Source: CAZTPH01 sp031552655 (GTDB lineage: Bacteria; Pseudomonadota; Gammaproteobacteria; UBA9339). Taken from it: a DNA stretch of 12,276 bases. Below are positions 6,297 through 12,276 of the stretch, one piece after another. The notes under the pieces are model-generated. The model was given only the letters and a program-made list of their open reading frames with translations. It was not told where the DNA came from and did not search any database. The number at the start of each line of letters is the position of its first letter. Positions within the stretch are counted from its first letter, which is position 1. The position numbers were made by a program, and so were the translations under genes. Location: NCBI GenBank assembly GCA_031552655.1, contig JAVBML010000082.1:1-12276 (forward strand), written 5' to 3'.

Positions 6297-8261
6297 ATGG
6301 ACAACGGAGTAGACTTACAGCAGGTCAAATTTAGTTCTATGTTTCACAACCTTACGGAGTCCGAGTGGGTTTATATTTCCCAGATATCTAAACAAAAAAT
6401 GTTTACCCCGGGACAGGTGTTACTAAGTGAGGGCATTGCGGGTCAAGAGTGCTATCTAATTACTAAGGGGAAAGTTGTTGCCACGAAGAAAAGTGAAATT
6501 TCCGGCAAAACCATAAAACTAGGTGTACTAAATAGCGGTGATCTTATTGGAGAGATGGCAATTATTACCCATGAACCTCGTTCGGCGACGGTAACTGCCA
6601 TCGAAGAGACATCGGTATTGATCATCGATGTGAATAAAATTAAACAAGATCAGAGTGCCCAGGCTATTTATTTAAAAATCATGCAAAATTTGGCTTTGGA
6701 GCTGTCGAAAAAAATTTTATATATGGGCGACAAGCTTATCCGCTATGATGAAAAGGATCGTTTGAAATTTGACTCATTGGATGATAGCTATCCCATGGCA
6801 CCTAATTCTATTTTAGTATTATTTGGCTGGCGATGGCTGGATATCATGCATGAAGTACCATTTCTTGCGGAACATGGCTACGATGCCATTAAAATTTCAC
6901 CTCCCCAGGAATTTGTTCTTAGAAAAGGTAATCCCTGGTGGGCAGTTTACCAGCCAGTTAGCTATAAACTAAGTCATTTTTATGGTACCCCAGAGGATTT
7001 TGTAAAAATGGTGGATTTTTGCCATGGATATAATATTAAGGTATACGTAGATCTAGTTATAAATCACATGGCAGATTTTTCTCTGGAAGAATCTCAACTT
7101 GTTGGTACCAATGGTACTAAATTTTCTAAATATCACTACGGACCATTGAATGATGATGGTGATTTCTATGAGTATGATGATTTTTACCATTTTGATGATG
7201 GTGGGAATAAACAAATATCCAACGATGATTATGCCACTTTAGAGGGAGTATGGCACCTGGAGCACTATGATTTTTTAAATCTACCCAAACTGAATTTAAA
7301 AAATAATCATGTGGTGGGTATTATACGTAAATATATTTCCCATCTTCTTGCCCTGGGAGTTGATGGTTTTCGCTTAGATGCCGCAAAGCATTTAAGTATG
7401 AAAGCCATTGAAAAAATATTTCAAGGATTACGTATTCATGATAATTCTAGGCCATTTATTTACCAGGAGTACTATGCCAATGCTCCCATGGGTATAGATC
7501 TCCATAGTTTTATGGAGAAATATTTTAAAGTTGGCTATGTTACCTCTTTTAAATATGGAGAATTTTTGGCAGATGCCATTAGGGAGAGAGATAACAGCCT
7601 AGAAAAACTAGCTGCCTATTCCTTTGGTAGTTCGTGGATACACTATCCGGAGAATCGCACCATTGCAGTTATCGATAACCATGATACCGAAAGAATGATG
7701 GTGAATATGCTAAACTATAAATCTATGCAACATAATGCCTATGTCTTGGCCTATATTTTTATGTTGGCTTGGCCCTTTGGAGTGCCCAAGATAATGTCCA
7801 GCTTTAGATTTACGAGTCATGATGATGCTATTCCGGAACAGTTAGTGTGGCAGAATGGTAGGTGTACATGTTTTGATAGAGATTCTCCCTGGGTAGCTCA
7901 ACATCGGTGGGATGCCATTGCTAATATGGTGCTATTTCACAGCAAGGTCAAAGATGCTTTGGGAGTAGCTCATTTATGGACAAATGGTAATCAAATTGCC
8001 TTCGCCAGAGTAAGTGAAAAGGCAAAGCAGTATGTAGCGGCTGAAGGCTTTGTGATAATTAATGCTACAGATAAACCTCTAAAGCGACGTTTGGAAACTG
8101 GATTGCCTTCGGGTAGATACTATAATTTAATAGCTAGTAATTTATCCCTAGGAAGAATGCATGGTCCGTTGATTAGTGTGGAAAAGTATGGCTATGCTAC
8201 TGTGGAAATTAATCCCCATGATGCCGTAGCAATGATTCCCACCTTTGCTGAATATTACTAA
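6297..8261 (+). CDS. Cyclic-nucleotide-binding domain fused to animal-type GH13 alpha-amylase
   Basis: Residues about 13-140 form a CRP-like cNMP-binding domain. The phosphate-binding cassette is intact (GEMAIITHEPRSA: Gly85, Glu86, Arg95, Ser96), so a cyclic nucleotide can probably bind. No DNA-binding helix-turn-helix follows. Residues about 168-654 form a GH13 alpha-amylase that hydrolyses alpha-1,4-glucans. Region I is DLVINH (252-257) and region II is GFRLDAAKH, with nucleophile Asp361. Region III is IYQEYY with acid/base Glu391, and region IV is DNHD with Asp463. The motifs FGWRWLDI (176-183), NPWWAVYQPVSYKL (212-225) and KIMSSFR (498-504) point to the chloride-dependent animal-type subfamily. 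Arg359, Asn461 and Lys498 sit at the chloride-ligand positions. There is no signal peptide, so action in the cytoplasm is inferred, perhaps on glycogen or maltodextrins. A strong ribosome site (AAGGGAGAG) precedes ATG 6297. It is only 48 bases after infB and may be co-transcribed. Confidence 0.9.
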   Translation: MDNGVDLQQVKFSSMFHNLTESEWVYISQISKQKMFTPGQVLLSEGIAGQECYLITKGKVVATKKSEISGKTIKLGVLNSGDLIGEMAIITHEPRSATVTAIEETSVLIIDVNKIKQDQSAQAIYLKIMQNLALELSKKILYMGDKLIRYDEKDRLKFDSLDDSYPMAPNSILVLFGWRWLDIMHEVPFLAEHGYDAIKISPPQEFVLRKGNPWWAVYQPVSYKLSHFYGTPEDFVKMVDFCHGYNIKVYVDLVINHMADFSLEESQLVGTNGTKFSKYHYGPLNDDGDFYEYDDFYHFDDGGNKQISNDDYATLEGVWHLEHYDFLNLPKLNLKNNHVVGIIRKYISHLLALGVDGFRLDAAKHLSMKAIEKIFQGLRIHDNSRPFIYQEYYANAPMGIDLHSFMEKYFKVGYVTSFKYGEFLADAIRERDNSLEKLAAYSFGSSWIHYPENRTIAVIDNHDTERMMVNMLNYKSMQHNAYVLAYIFMLAWPFGVPKIMSSFRFTSHDDAIPEQLVWQNGRCTCFDRDSPWVAQHRWDAIANMVLFHSKVKDALGVAHLWTNGNQIAFARVSEKAKQYVAAEGFVIINATDKPLKRRLETGLPSGRYYNLIASNLSLGRMHGPLISVEKYGYATVEINPHDAVAMIPTFAEYY

Positions 8262-8265
8262 TTTC

Positions 8266-9015
8266 CTATACTTTGCAGCAGGATATTTTGAATTCTATGC
8301 TATCTGCACTTTGCTGATCGCCACCATTGATGTCTAGAATAAAGAAATGAATTGCTAGGCGATAGCGCCCTACACTGATTTCGGGGAAAAGTTTTTCCAT
8401 TGGTTCCAAGGCAATTCTGATAATTTGGTAGGTAACATTGGGATCTAGATTACATTGATAAAAACCGCGATGGGCAATGTTATTTTTGAAAAGATTACTT
8501 TCGCGAATTAGTTTTAGAGATAGCTCTACTACATTTTTAGTTAGTGATAGTTGATCTAACCAACTTCCTAGTTGATCATTTCTTTCATTGGAGTCTAACT
8601 GTAGCCAAAGTTGATAGGCTGGTATGTTAAAACCACAGGTTCCCGCCGGGGTATAAATGCGCTGTTGTATGGAATTTAGAAATTCATTTTCCCTTAATTC
8701 CTGGCCTATTTTTTTTTGATTGCTGTGTAGTTCATTGATAAGAACATCCAATTGTTTCAGTGTGTCTTCTAACTTTTTTTTATCAATGCCCGCAATTTTT
8801 TCCAGGGAAGATAGATTGTGCTGATATTGTATGAGATTTTGTAGGAATTTATTTTTCAGATCGGGGCGATCTATGGTTTGTAATATTTCTAGGAGAGTTT
8901 TTATGGTTTGATGATCATCTCGTGTTATTCGAAAATAATAATCTAGATGGGTAAATAGATACTCGAGACGCAAACAAAGTCTGGCATGCTCACTGAGTGG
9001 TTGTTCAAAAATCAT
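8266..9015 (-). CDS. zapD: Cell division protein ZapD
   Basis: ZapD binds the C-terminal tail of FtsZ and bundles its filaments at the division ring. The product from ATG 9015 is 249 residues, matching E. coli ZapD (247). It begins MIFEQPLSEHARLCLRLEYL, typical of the family start (I/V-F/Y-E-x-P-L-N/S-E-x-x-R-x-x-L-R). The alpha-helical N-terminal domain is followed by a beta-rich C-terminal domain. It contains the conserved IQQR, a CGFNIPAYQLWL stretch, a GFYQ motif and a VGRYRLAIHFFI strand. A TTG at 9033 in frame would add six residues and overlap coaE by four bases, but ATG 9015 fits the family better. It is the last gene of pilD-coaE-zapD. It ends four bases from the convergent amylase stop, so yacG, the usual next gene, is absent here. 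Confidence 0.95.
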   Translation of the reverse strand: MIFEQPLSEHARLCLRLEYLFTHLDYYFRITRDDHQTIKTLLEILQTIDRPDLKNKFLQNLIQYQHNLSSLEKIAGIDKKKLEDTLKQLDVLINELHSNQKKIGQELRENEFLNSIQQRIYTPAGTCGFNIPAYQLWLQLDSNERNDQLGSWLDQLSLTKNVVELSLKLIRESNLFKNNIAHRGFYQCNLDPNVTYQIIRIALEPMEKLFPEISVGRYRLAIHFFILDINGGDQQSADSIEFKISCCKV

Positions 9016-9029
9016 GGCATCTGTCCATA

Positions 9030-9647
9030 TCAAAGTTGTAGCATTGTATCATATTTCTTAGCGATGCTTAAATAGTAATTATGTAAGAAATTAATGGTTT
9101 TTTGCAGCAGAATAGTAGAGCCATTGTTATATATTATGTCATCTGCTATTTCCAATCTTAGAGCGCGCTTAGCTTGGGATTGCACGATTCTCTTAGCTAA
9201 TTGTCTAGTTTCTCGGTCCCTTTGGGTAAGTCGCTTGATTTGATTGGCTAAAGTACAATCCACTAGCAATATGCGATCAGTTTTAATGGTATAGCGGGTT
9301 TCGAGGAGCAGCGGAATGGCTAGGATGACATAGGGTGCTGCAATGGTTTTCATCATTGCTAGCATCGCAGCTCTAATGCGTGGATGAAGTAGATCCTCTA
9401 GCCAACGTCGTTCAGTTTCATCGGTGAAAATTATGCTGCGTATTTTTTTTCGATGGAGAGTACCATCTGGATTTAGAAAGCTTTTTCCGAAGTGATTTAT
9501 GATTTTTCCATGGCAGCTATTTTCAGGTTCGGTGAGATCATGGGCTATTTTATCAGCATCTAAAACGGGAACACTGAGGGAGGTAAAATATTTACTAACC
9601 ATTGATTTACCACAGCAAATTCCTCCGGTTAGGCCGATTTTTAGCAT
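9030..9647 (-). CDS. coaE: Dephospho-CoA kinase
   Basis: This enzyme phosphorylates the 3' hydroxyl of dephospho-CoA with ATP, the last step of coenzyme A synthesis, in the cytoplasm. The 205-residue product has the family length. The Walker A loop is GLTGGICCGKS (5-15), with two cysteines where GGIASGKS or GGIGSGKS is usual. The catalytic region VLDADKIAH (28-36) carries Asp30 and Asp32. The LHPRIR motif (87-92) and a P-loop-kinase lid rich in Arg (about 138-162) follow, and ADDIIYNNG (168-176) closes the fold. It starts three bases after the pilD stop, with no clear Shine-Dalgarno, suggesting translational coupling. zapD follows after 14 bases. The pilD-coaE-zapD order is a common gammaproteobacterial arrangement. 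Confidence 0.97.
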   Translation of the reverse strand: MLKIGLTGGICCGKSMVSKYFTSLSVPVLDADKIAHDLTEPENSCHGKIINHFGKSFLNPDGTLHRKKIRSIIFTDETERRWLEDLLHPRIRAAMLAMMKTIAAPYVILAIPLLLETRYTIKTDRILLVDCTLANQIKRLTQRDRETRQLAKRIVQSQAKRALRLEIADDIIYNNGSTILLQKTINFLHNYYLSIAKKYDTMLQL

Positions 9648-9650
9648 GGA

Positions 9651-10481
9651 TCAAATCCAGAATATTAGTAGCCAACCAATCGTAGCCAGATAGGGACCAA
9701 AGGGCATTGGCTCTTGAAATTTCATTTTTTTTGAAACCACTAGAAAGAGTCCCCCCAGGGTAGCTGCTAAGGATGCATAGAGGGCAATGGAGGGGAGAAT
9801 TTTCCAGCCAAACCAGGCGCCGAAGACTGCCAATAATTTAAAATCTCCATGGCCCATGCCATCTATATTTCTCAGCACTTTGAAAATCTTGGCAATGGAA
9901 AATAGGGAGACATAGCCAAGGGCTGCTCCTACTATAGCTTCCGCAGGTGATATAAGAAGATTTGCTGTGTTTATTAGTAACCCCAGCCAAAGCAATGGCA
10001 GAGAGAGATAGTCGGGAATTATTTGGTGCTCTAGATCAATGAAGATAATGGCAATTAATCCCCAGGTTAGAAAAAATAGTGCCATGGTTTTTGGAGTAGC
10101 TCCAAAATGGAGGCCGATGAGACAGGTTGCCAGGGTACTGATTATTTCCACCAGGAGATAGCGCAGGGGTATTTTACTTCGGCAATGGCCACAGTGACCC
10201 CGAAGTACTAGGTAACTGATTAGAGGAATGTTGTGAAACCACGGAATGAAATGTTTGCATTGGGGACAATGGGATTTTGGTATCGCCACATTGAACTGCT
10301 GTTGAGGAGGATTTTCCAGTGGAGAAATGTGGCTCGCTAGTTCCCTTTGATATTCATTTTTTAGCATGATGGGGATACGGTAAATCAATACATTGATAAA
10401 ACTACCCATGACCAATCCAAGGATAGCTATTAGAGTTATAAAAATGGTGCCATTGCTGCCTAGATAAGTTAGAGTATCCAT
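9651..10481 (-). CDS. pilD: Type IV prepilin peptidase / N-methyltransferase
   Basis: PilD is the inner-membrane aspartic peptidase that cleaves type IV pilin and type II secretion pseudopilin leaders and methylates the new N-terminus. The 276-residue product is rich in membrane helices. The first is at about 12-35 (GLVMGSFINVLIYRIP). A cytoplasmic loop follows with the four-cysteine zinc motif CPQC (72-75) and CGHC (97-100), found in bifunctional enzymes. Both catalytic aspartates are present: Asp149 in FIDLEHQIIPD and Asp213 in GMGHGDFKLL. The ending PFGPYLATIGW is typical. No pilB or pilC precedes it in the window. Instead it heads its own operon next to a divergent tRNA, so the pilus or secretion machinery must be encoded elsewhere. 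The ribosome site is poor. Confidence 0.97.
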   Translation of the reverse strand: MDTLTYLGSNGTIFITLIAILGLVMGSFINVLIYRIPIMLKNEYQRELASHISPLENPPQQQFNVAIPKSHCPQCKHFIPWFHNIPLISYLVLRGHCGHCRSKIPLRYLLVEIISTLATCLIGLHFGATPKTMALFFLTWGLIAIIFIDLEHQIIPDYLSLPLLWLGLLINTANLLISPAEAIVGAALGYVSLFSIAKIFKVLRNIDGMGHGDFKLLAVFGAWFGWKILPSIALYASLAATLGGLFLVVSKKMKFQEPMPFGPYLATIGWLLIFWI

Positions 10482-10509
10482 GAGCTATTTTTTCATCAGT
10501 TTTGCTAAT

Positions 10510-10518
10510 ATTCTAGCA
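10510..10518 (-). promoter_or_regulatory. Possible extended -10 promoter for pilD-coaE-zapD
   Basis: Read on the minus strand, TGCTAGAAT fits the extended -10 pattern TGnTATAAT with one mismatch in the hexamer. A start near 10503 would give a leader of about 22 bases before the pilD ATG at 10481. No good -35 lies 16-18 bases upstream, as expected for an extended -10 site. It would lie back-to-back with the tRNA-Thr promoter. Confidence 0.35.
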
Positions 10519-10597
10519 TGGCTATGAGAAAAACAGTAGCTATTTATCCATTAAGTCCGTTGACCTGGTTTTTTCTAATATTTGATTTTTGCTTAAA

Positions 10598-10609
10598 TAT
10601 AATTAGAAT
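10598..10609 (+). promoter_or_regulatory. Probable -10 region for tRNA-Thr
   Basis: A perfect TATAAT (10598-10603) lies 15 bases before the tRNA 5' end, but no good -35 is spaced for it. A second hexamer, TAGAAT (10604-10609), is 16 bases after TTGATT (10582-10587), but it would start transcription only about three bases before the tRNA. One of the two probably serves tRNA-Thr; I cannot choose between them. Confidence 0.4.
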
Positions 10610-10618
10610 GATAACCAC

Positions 10619-10694
<76 letters not shown>

Positions 10695-10720
10695 ATACAG
10701 TGGAGAAATTGAAGGTTTTC

Positions 10721-10822
10721 ATGGTCGTGATAAATTTTATTAATTCTATATTATGTCAATGTGGTTGTATATTCGATTCAGCATATCAATCCATCGAAGA
10801 ATTTCCCTTGAGCTTAGGTTAA
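10721..10822 (+). CDS. Possible 33-residue small protein after tRNA-Thr
   Basis: ATG 10721 runs to TAA 10820-10822 with a reasonable GAAGG (10711-10715) five bases upstream. The product begins MVVINFINSILCQCGCIFD and contains three cysteines (CQCGC) but resembles no family I know. It may be chance. Confidence 0.18.
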   Translation: MVVINFINSILCQCGCIFDSAYQSIEEFPLSLG

Positions 10823-10951
10823 TCTAGGATACAAATTTGTCTCATTTTTTGTGTAGATAGCGATTTATCATGTTTTATTTTTCCTATTGGTATCGATCAT
10901 CTTTGGGTAGAACCATGTACTTATTAATTATCATGAAATAAGGTAAGTAAG

Positions 10952-10981
10952 TTGTGAATACCGAAGGAAATGTGCTATAGT
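10952..10981 (+). promoter_or_regulatory. Extended -10 sigma-70 promoter for the FHA-like gene
   Basis: TTGTGA (10952-10957) and TATAGT (10976-10981) are 18 bases apart, and TGC immediately before the -10 makes an extended -10 element. Transcription would start near 10988, giving a leader of about 88 bases before ATG 11076. Two inverted repeats lie in that leader. Confidence 0.55.
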
Positions 10982-10989
10982 GAAAATCA

Positions 10990-11031
10990 CTAGTTGAAAT
11001 GATGTAAAAATAGTGGTTATTATCCAACTAG
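10990..11031 (+). repeat. Inverted repeat CTAGTTG / CAACTAG in the leader
   Basis: CTAGTTG (10990-10996) is perfectly complementary to CAACTAG (11025-11031), with 28 bases between. The repeat begins within a few bases of the predicted transcription start. It could fold in the RNA leader or bind a regulator as DNA; nothing shows which. Confidence 0.35.
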
Positions 11032-11043
11032 AAGCATTTACTA

Positions 11044-11058
11044 TGTTACATGGTAACA
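11044..11058. promoter_or_regulatory. Palindrome TGTTAC-ATG-GTAACA before the ribosome site
   Basis: Two perfect 6-base arms around ATG form a 15-base palindrome that ends five bases before the Shine-Dalgarno of the FHA-like gene. As RNA it makes a small hairpin; as DNA it resembles an operator half-site pair. It lies well downstream of the promoter, so a post-transcriptional role is at least as likely. No matching regulator is encoded in the window. Confidence 0.3.
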
Positions 11059-11075
11059 AAAAAGAGAGGTGCACC

Positions 11076-12125
11076 ATGAAATCCTACACTAAGAATTTTT
11101 TAATTTTAATCCCCATTATTTTTAATTTCGGTGTTCTATGTCCGGCTTTTATCTCCAGTGCTGAAGAGGGAATTATCTATCTAAATGGAGAAAAACTCAA
11201 GGAGGTGGAGTGCCAGGATGAGATCTGCTATTTCCCCGGCAAGACCCTGGGGGATCGGGATTTAGTGATACAGGGAGAATTAAACTGGGAAAGAAAGGAG
11301 AGTCTAGTATTACAGACGAAGGGTAACATTGTATTTCCCAAAGACTCAAAGTTAACCATGGCCGACGGTAGTAATTTAACTTTGAAGGCTGGTATGGAAC
11401 CGGGGGCTAAAAAGATATGTGAGGGGACGATCAAATTTCAGGGCGAGGAACCTCAGATAAAGATGCTGGGTCAAGGAAAAATCAGAATCTACTATCAACC
11501 ACAACCGAAGAAGGGAGAACATAAATATTATTATGGCGAAGATTATTTGTTTCGTCGAGCAATTGAAATTAAAAGGTTGGGAGAGAGATTAACAGTATAT
11601 GCACTAGTGAATAATGTGGAAGATTTACAAAATATGGATATATTTTTATCTGGAGATTATGCTTTGAGCCAGGATGTTGACGCTGATAATACTAGAAGTT
11701 GGAATGGAGGTAGAGGATTTGAGCCGTTGAAGGATGATGAAAAGAACATGCCGTTTTCGGGAGACTTTGATGGCAATGGCTATGCCATTAAAAATTTATA
11801 TATTCACCGTCCCGATGAAAAATATGTGGGGTTATTTGGGAGAATCCAGGGAAGAAGACATTGGCGAAATAAAATAGAGAATTTAACGTTAGAGAACTTT
11901 AGAGTAGAGGGAAAATATTATGTGGGAAGTCTAGCGGGATCGGCTATCAATAGTGATATCCTAGGTATCAAAGTAATAAATCCTTTGATCATTAGCCGCG
12001 ATATAGCGGGAGGGATAGTGGGAACTACGGTCTATGCCAGATTGGAGCCGGTGGAAGTTCTAGAATCTGCTAATATCATCGCCGATGAGAATAAGGGATT
12101 ACTGATAGGGGGAGGAGAGCACTGA
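11076..12125 (+). CDS. Secreted FHA/GLUG-repeat protein, apparently truncated
   Basis: ATG 11076 is chosen because GAGAGGT (11064-11070) lies five bases upstream and a signal peptide follows at once. This has basic residues, a hydrophobic core (8-26) and probable cleavage after SSA (27-29). The mature part is beta-rich and resembles the inner region of filamentous-haemagglutinin exoproteins. Strands such as GKIRIYY (134-140) are followed by YALVNNVEDLQNMDIFLSGDY (175-195), the DVDAD and WNGG turns and GDFDGNGYAIKNLYIHRP (229-246). GLUG-like units follow (YVGLFGRI, YVGSLAGSA, IAGGIVGT). The family's two-partner-secretion domain is missing between the signal peptide and this region, so export beyond the periplasm is doubtful. 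The frame ends just after a GLUG-like unit (LLIGGGEH). Its TGA coincides with the apparent end of an insertion sequence, implying loss of a longer C-terminus. Any adhesin role is inferred only. Confidence 0.83.
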   Translation: MKSYTKNFLILIPIIFNFGVLCPAFISSAEEGIIYLNGEKLKEVECQDEICYFPGKTLGDRDLVIQGELNWERKESLVLQTKGNIVFPKDSKLTMADGSNLTLKAGMEPGAKKICEGTIKFQGEEPQIKMLGQGKIRIYYQPQPKKGEHKYYYGEDYLFRRAIEIKRLGERLTVYALVNNVEDLQNMDIFLSGDYALSQDVDADNTRSWNGGRGFEPLKDDEKNMPFSGDFDGNGYAIKNLYIHRPDEKYVGLFGRIQGRRHWRNKIENLTLENFRVEGKYYVGSLAGSAINSDILGIKVINPLIISRDIAGGIVGTTVYARLEPVEVLESANIIADENKGLLIGGGEH

Positions 12126-12276
12126 TCTTGCTACTATAAAATAGAGACTTCGAATAAAGATAAAGTATAATGATTTATTTTATTTGAGGTAAAGATGAGA
12201 GCAACAAGAAGTAGGAGTTATGACAAAGAATTTAAAATAAATGCGGTGAAGTTGTATCTGGGTAGTGGCAGAAGCT
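12123..12276 (+). mobile_element. Left end of an IS3-family insertion sequence (partial)
   Basis: TGATCTTGCTACTATAAAAT starts at 12123. It resembles the terminal repeat of IS3-group elements, which I recall beginning with TGATCTTA and having a GGAC-like block about 20 bases in. A GAGAC block lies here at 12144-12148. A transposase OrfA starts 72 bases in, a normal distance. The right end, the second repeat and the target duplication lie outside the window, so the boundary is inferred. A TATAAT at 12166-12171 may be the element's own promoter -10. Confidence 0.6.
12195..12276 (+). CDS. IS3-family transposase OrfA, N-terminus (partial)
   Basis: ATG 12195 has GAGG (12186-12189) five bases upstream and the frame is open to the right edge (27 codons). 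The start MRATRSRSYDKEFKINAVKL matches the first helix of the Tnp_1/IS3 OrfA helix-turn-helix (basic residues, then Y-x-x-E-F-K-x-x-A-V-x-L). In IS3 elements OrfA recognises the terminal repeats and fuses to the DDE integrase OrfB by a programmed frameshift. OrfB would lie beyond the window, so whether the element is intact is unknown. Confidence 0.82.
   Translation, partial: MRATRSRSYDKEFKINAVKLYLGSGRS

Larger units (their letters stand above)
10695..11075. other. Stretch without a confident gene between tRNA-Thr and the FHA-like gene
   Basis: The first 130 bases contain a 33-codon open frame (10721-10822). The palindrome ACAAATTTGT (10831-10840) follows, then a short T run at 10845-10850 that could be a very weak transcript end for the tRNA. 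Positions 10850-10945 are AT-rich with nothing I recognise. The last 125 bases hold a good promoter and two inverted repeats that belong to the downstream gene. Confidence 0.5.

Noticed and set aside
8266..9033. TTG start of zapD at 9033, overlapping coaE
   Set aside because: ATG 9015 begins the protein exactly where the family begins (MIFEQPL), and TTG starts are rarer.
11013..11075. GTG start of the FHA-like gene 63 bases upstream
   Set aside because: It would place 21 residues before the signal peptide and lacks a ribosome site. ATG 11076 has a well-spaced GAGAGG and an immediate signal sequence.

Overview
The window looks like a low-GC gammaproteobacterial chromosome (roughly 40% GC by eye). 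Two conserved gammaproteobacterial blocks support this: initiator tRNA-rimP-nusA-infB on the plus strand, and pilD-coaE-zapD on the minus strand. A WaaJ/RfaJ-type LPS glycosyltransferase also fits a Gram-negative cell. A filamentous-haemagglutinin-like fragment and an IS3-type transposase at the right edge hint at a host-associated, rearranging genome. I cannot name the genus.

Layout. Positions 2-154 hold the basic C-terminal tail of an unidentified protein. Positions 482-1420 encode a GT8 glycosyltransferase. A promoter then drives tRNA-fMet (1621-1697). A 231-base leader follows, with a long imperfect hairpin and a strong intrinsic terminator 24 bases before rimP. rimP, nusA and infB (1929-6248) supply ribosome maturation, transcription elongation/termination and translation initiation factors. 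The terminator before rimP implies that their level is set by read-through.

The usual next genes (rbfA, truB, rpsO, pnp) are absent after infB. In their place at 6297-8261 is the most unusual gene of the window: a CRP-like cyclic-nucleotide-binding domain fused to an animal-type GH13 alpha-amylase. It has no signal peptide, keeps the whole catalytic triad and keeps the residues expected for chloride binding. It could be a cytoplasmic alpha-glucan hydrolase gated directly by cAMP, cGMP or another cyclic nucleotide.

On the minus strand, pilD-coaE-zapD (10481 to 8266) form a tight operon for type IV prepilin processing, the last step of CoA synthesis and Z-ring bundling. It ends four bases from the amylase stop codon, and the usual yacG partner is missing.

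A tRNA-Thr(CGT) gene (10619-10694) lies divergent from pilD. A 381-base stretch then carries a good extended -10 promoter and two inverted repeats ahead of a secreted, FHA/GLUG-like protein (11076-12125). That protein lacks the two-partner-secretion domain, and its stop codon coincides with the apparent left end of an IS3-family element. The transposase OrfA starts at 12195 and leaves the window. The simplest reading is an adhesin-derived gene cut off by an IS insertion.
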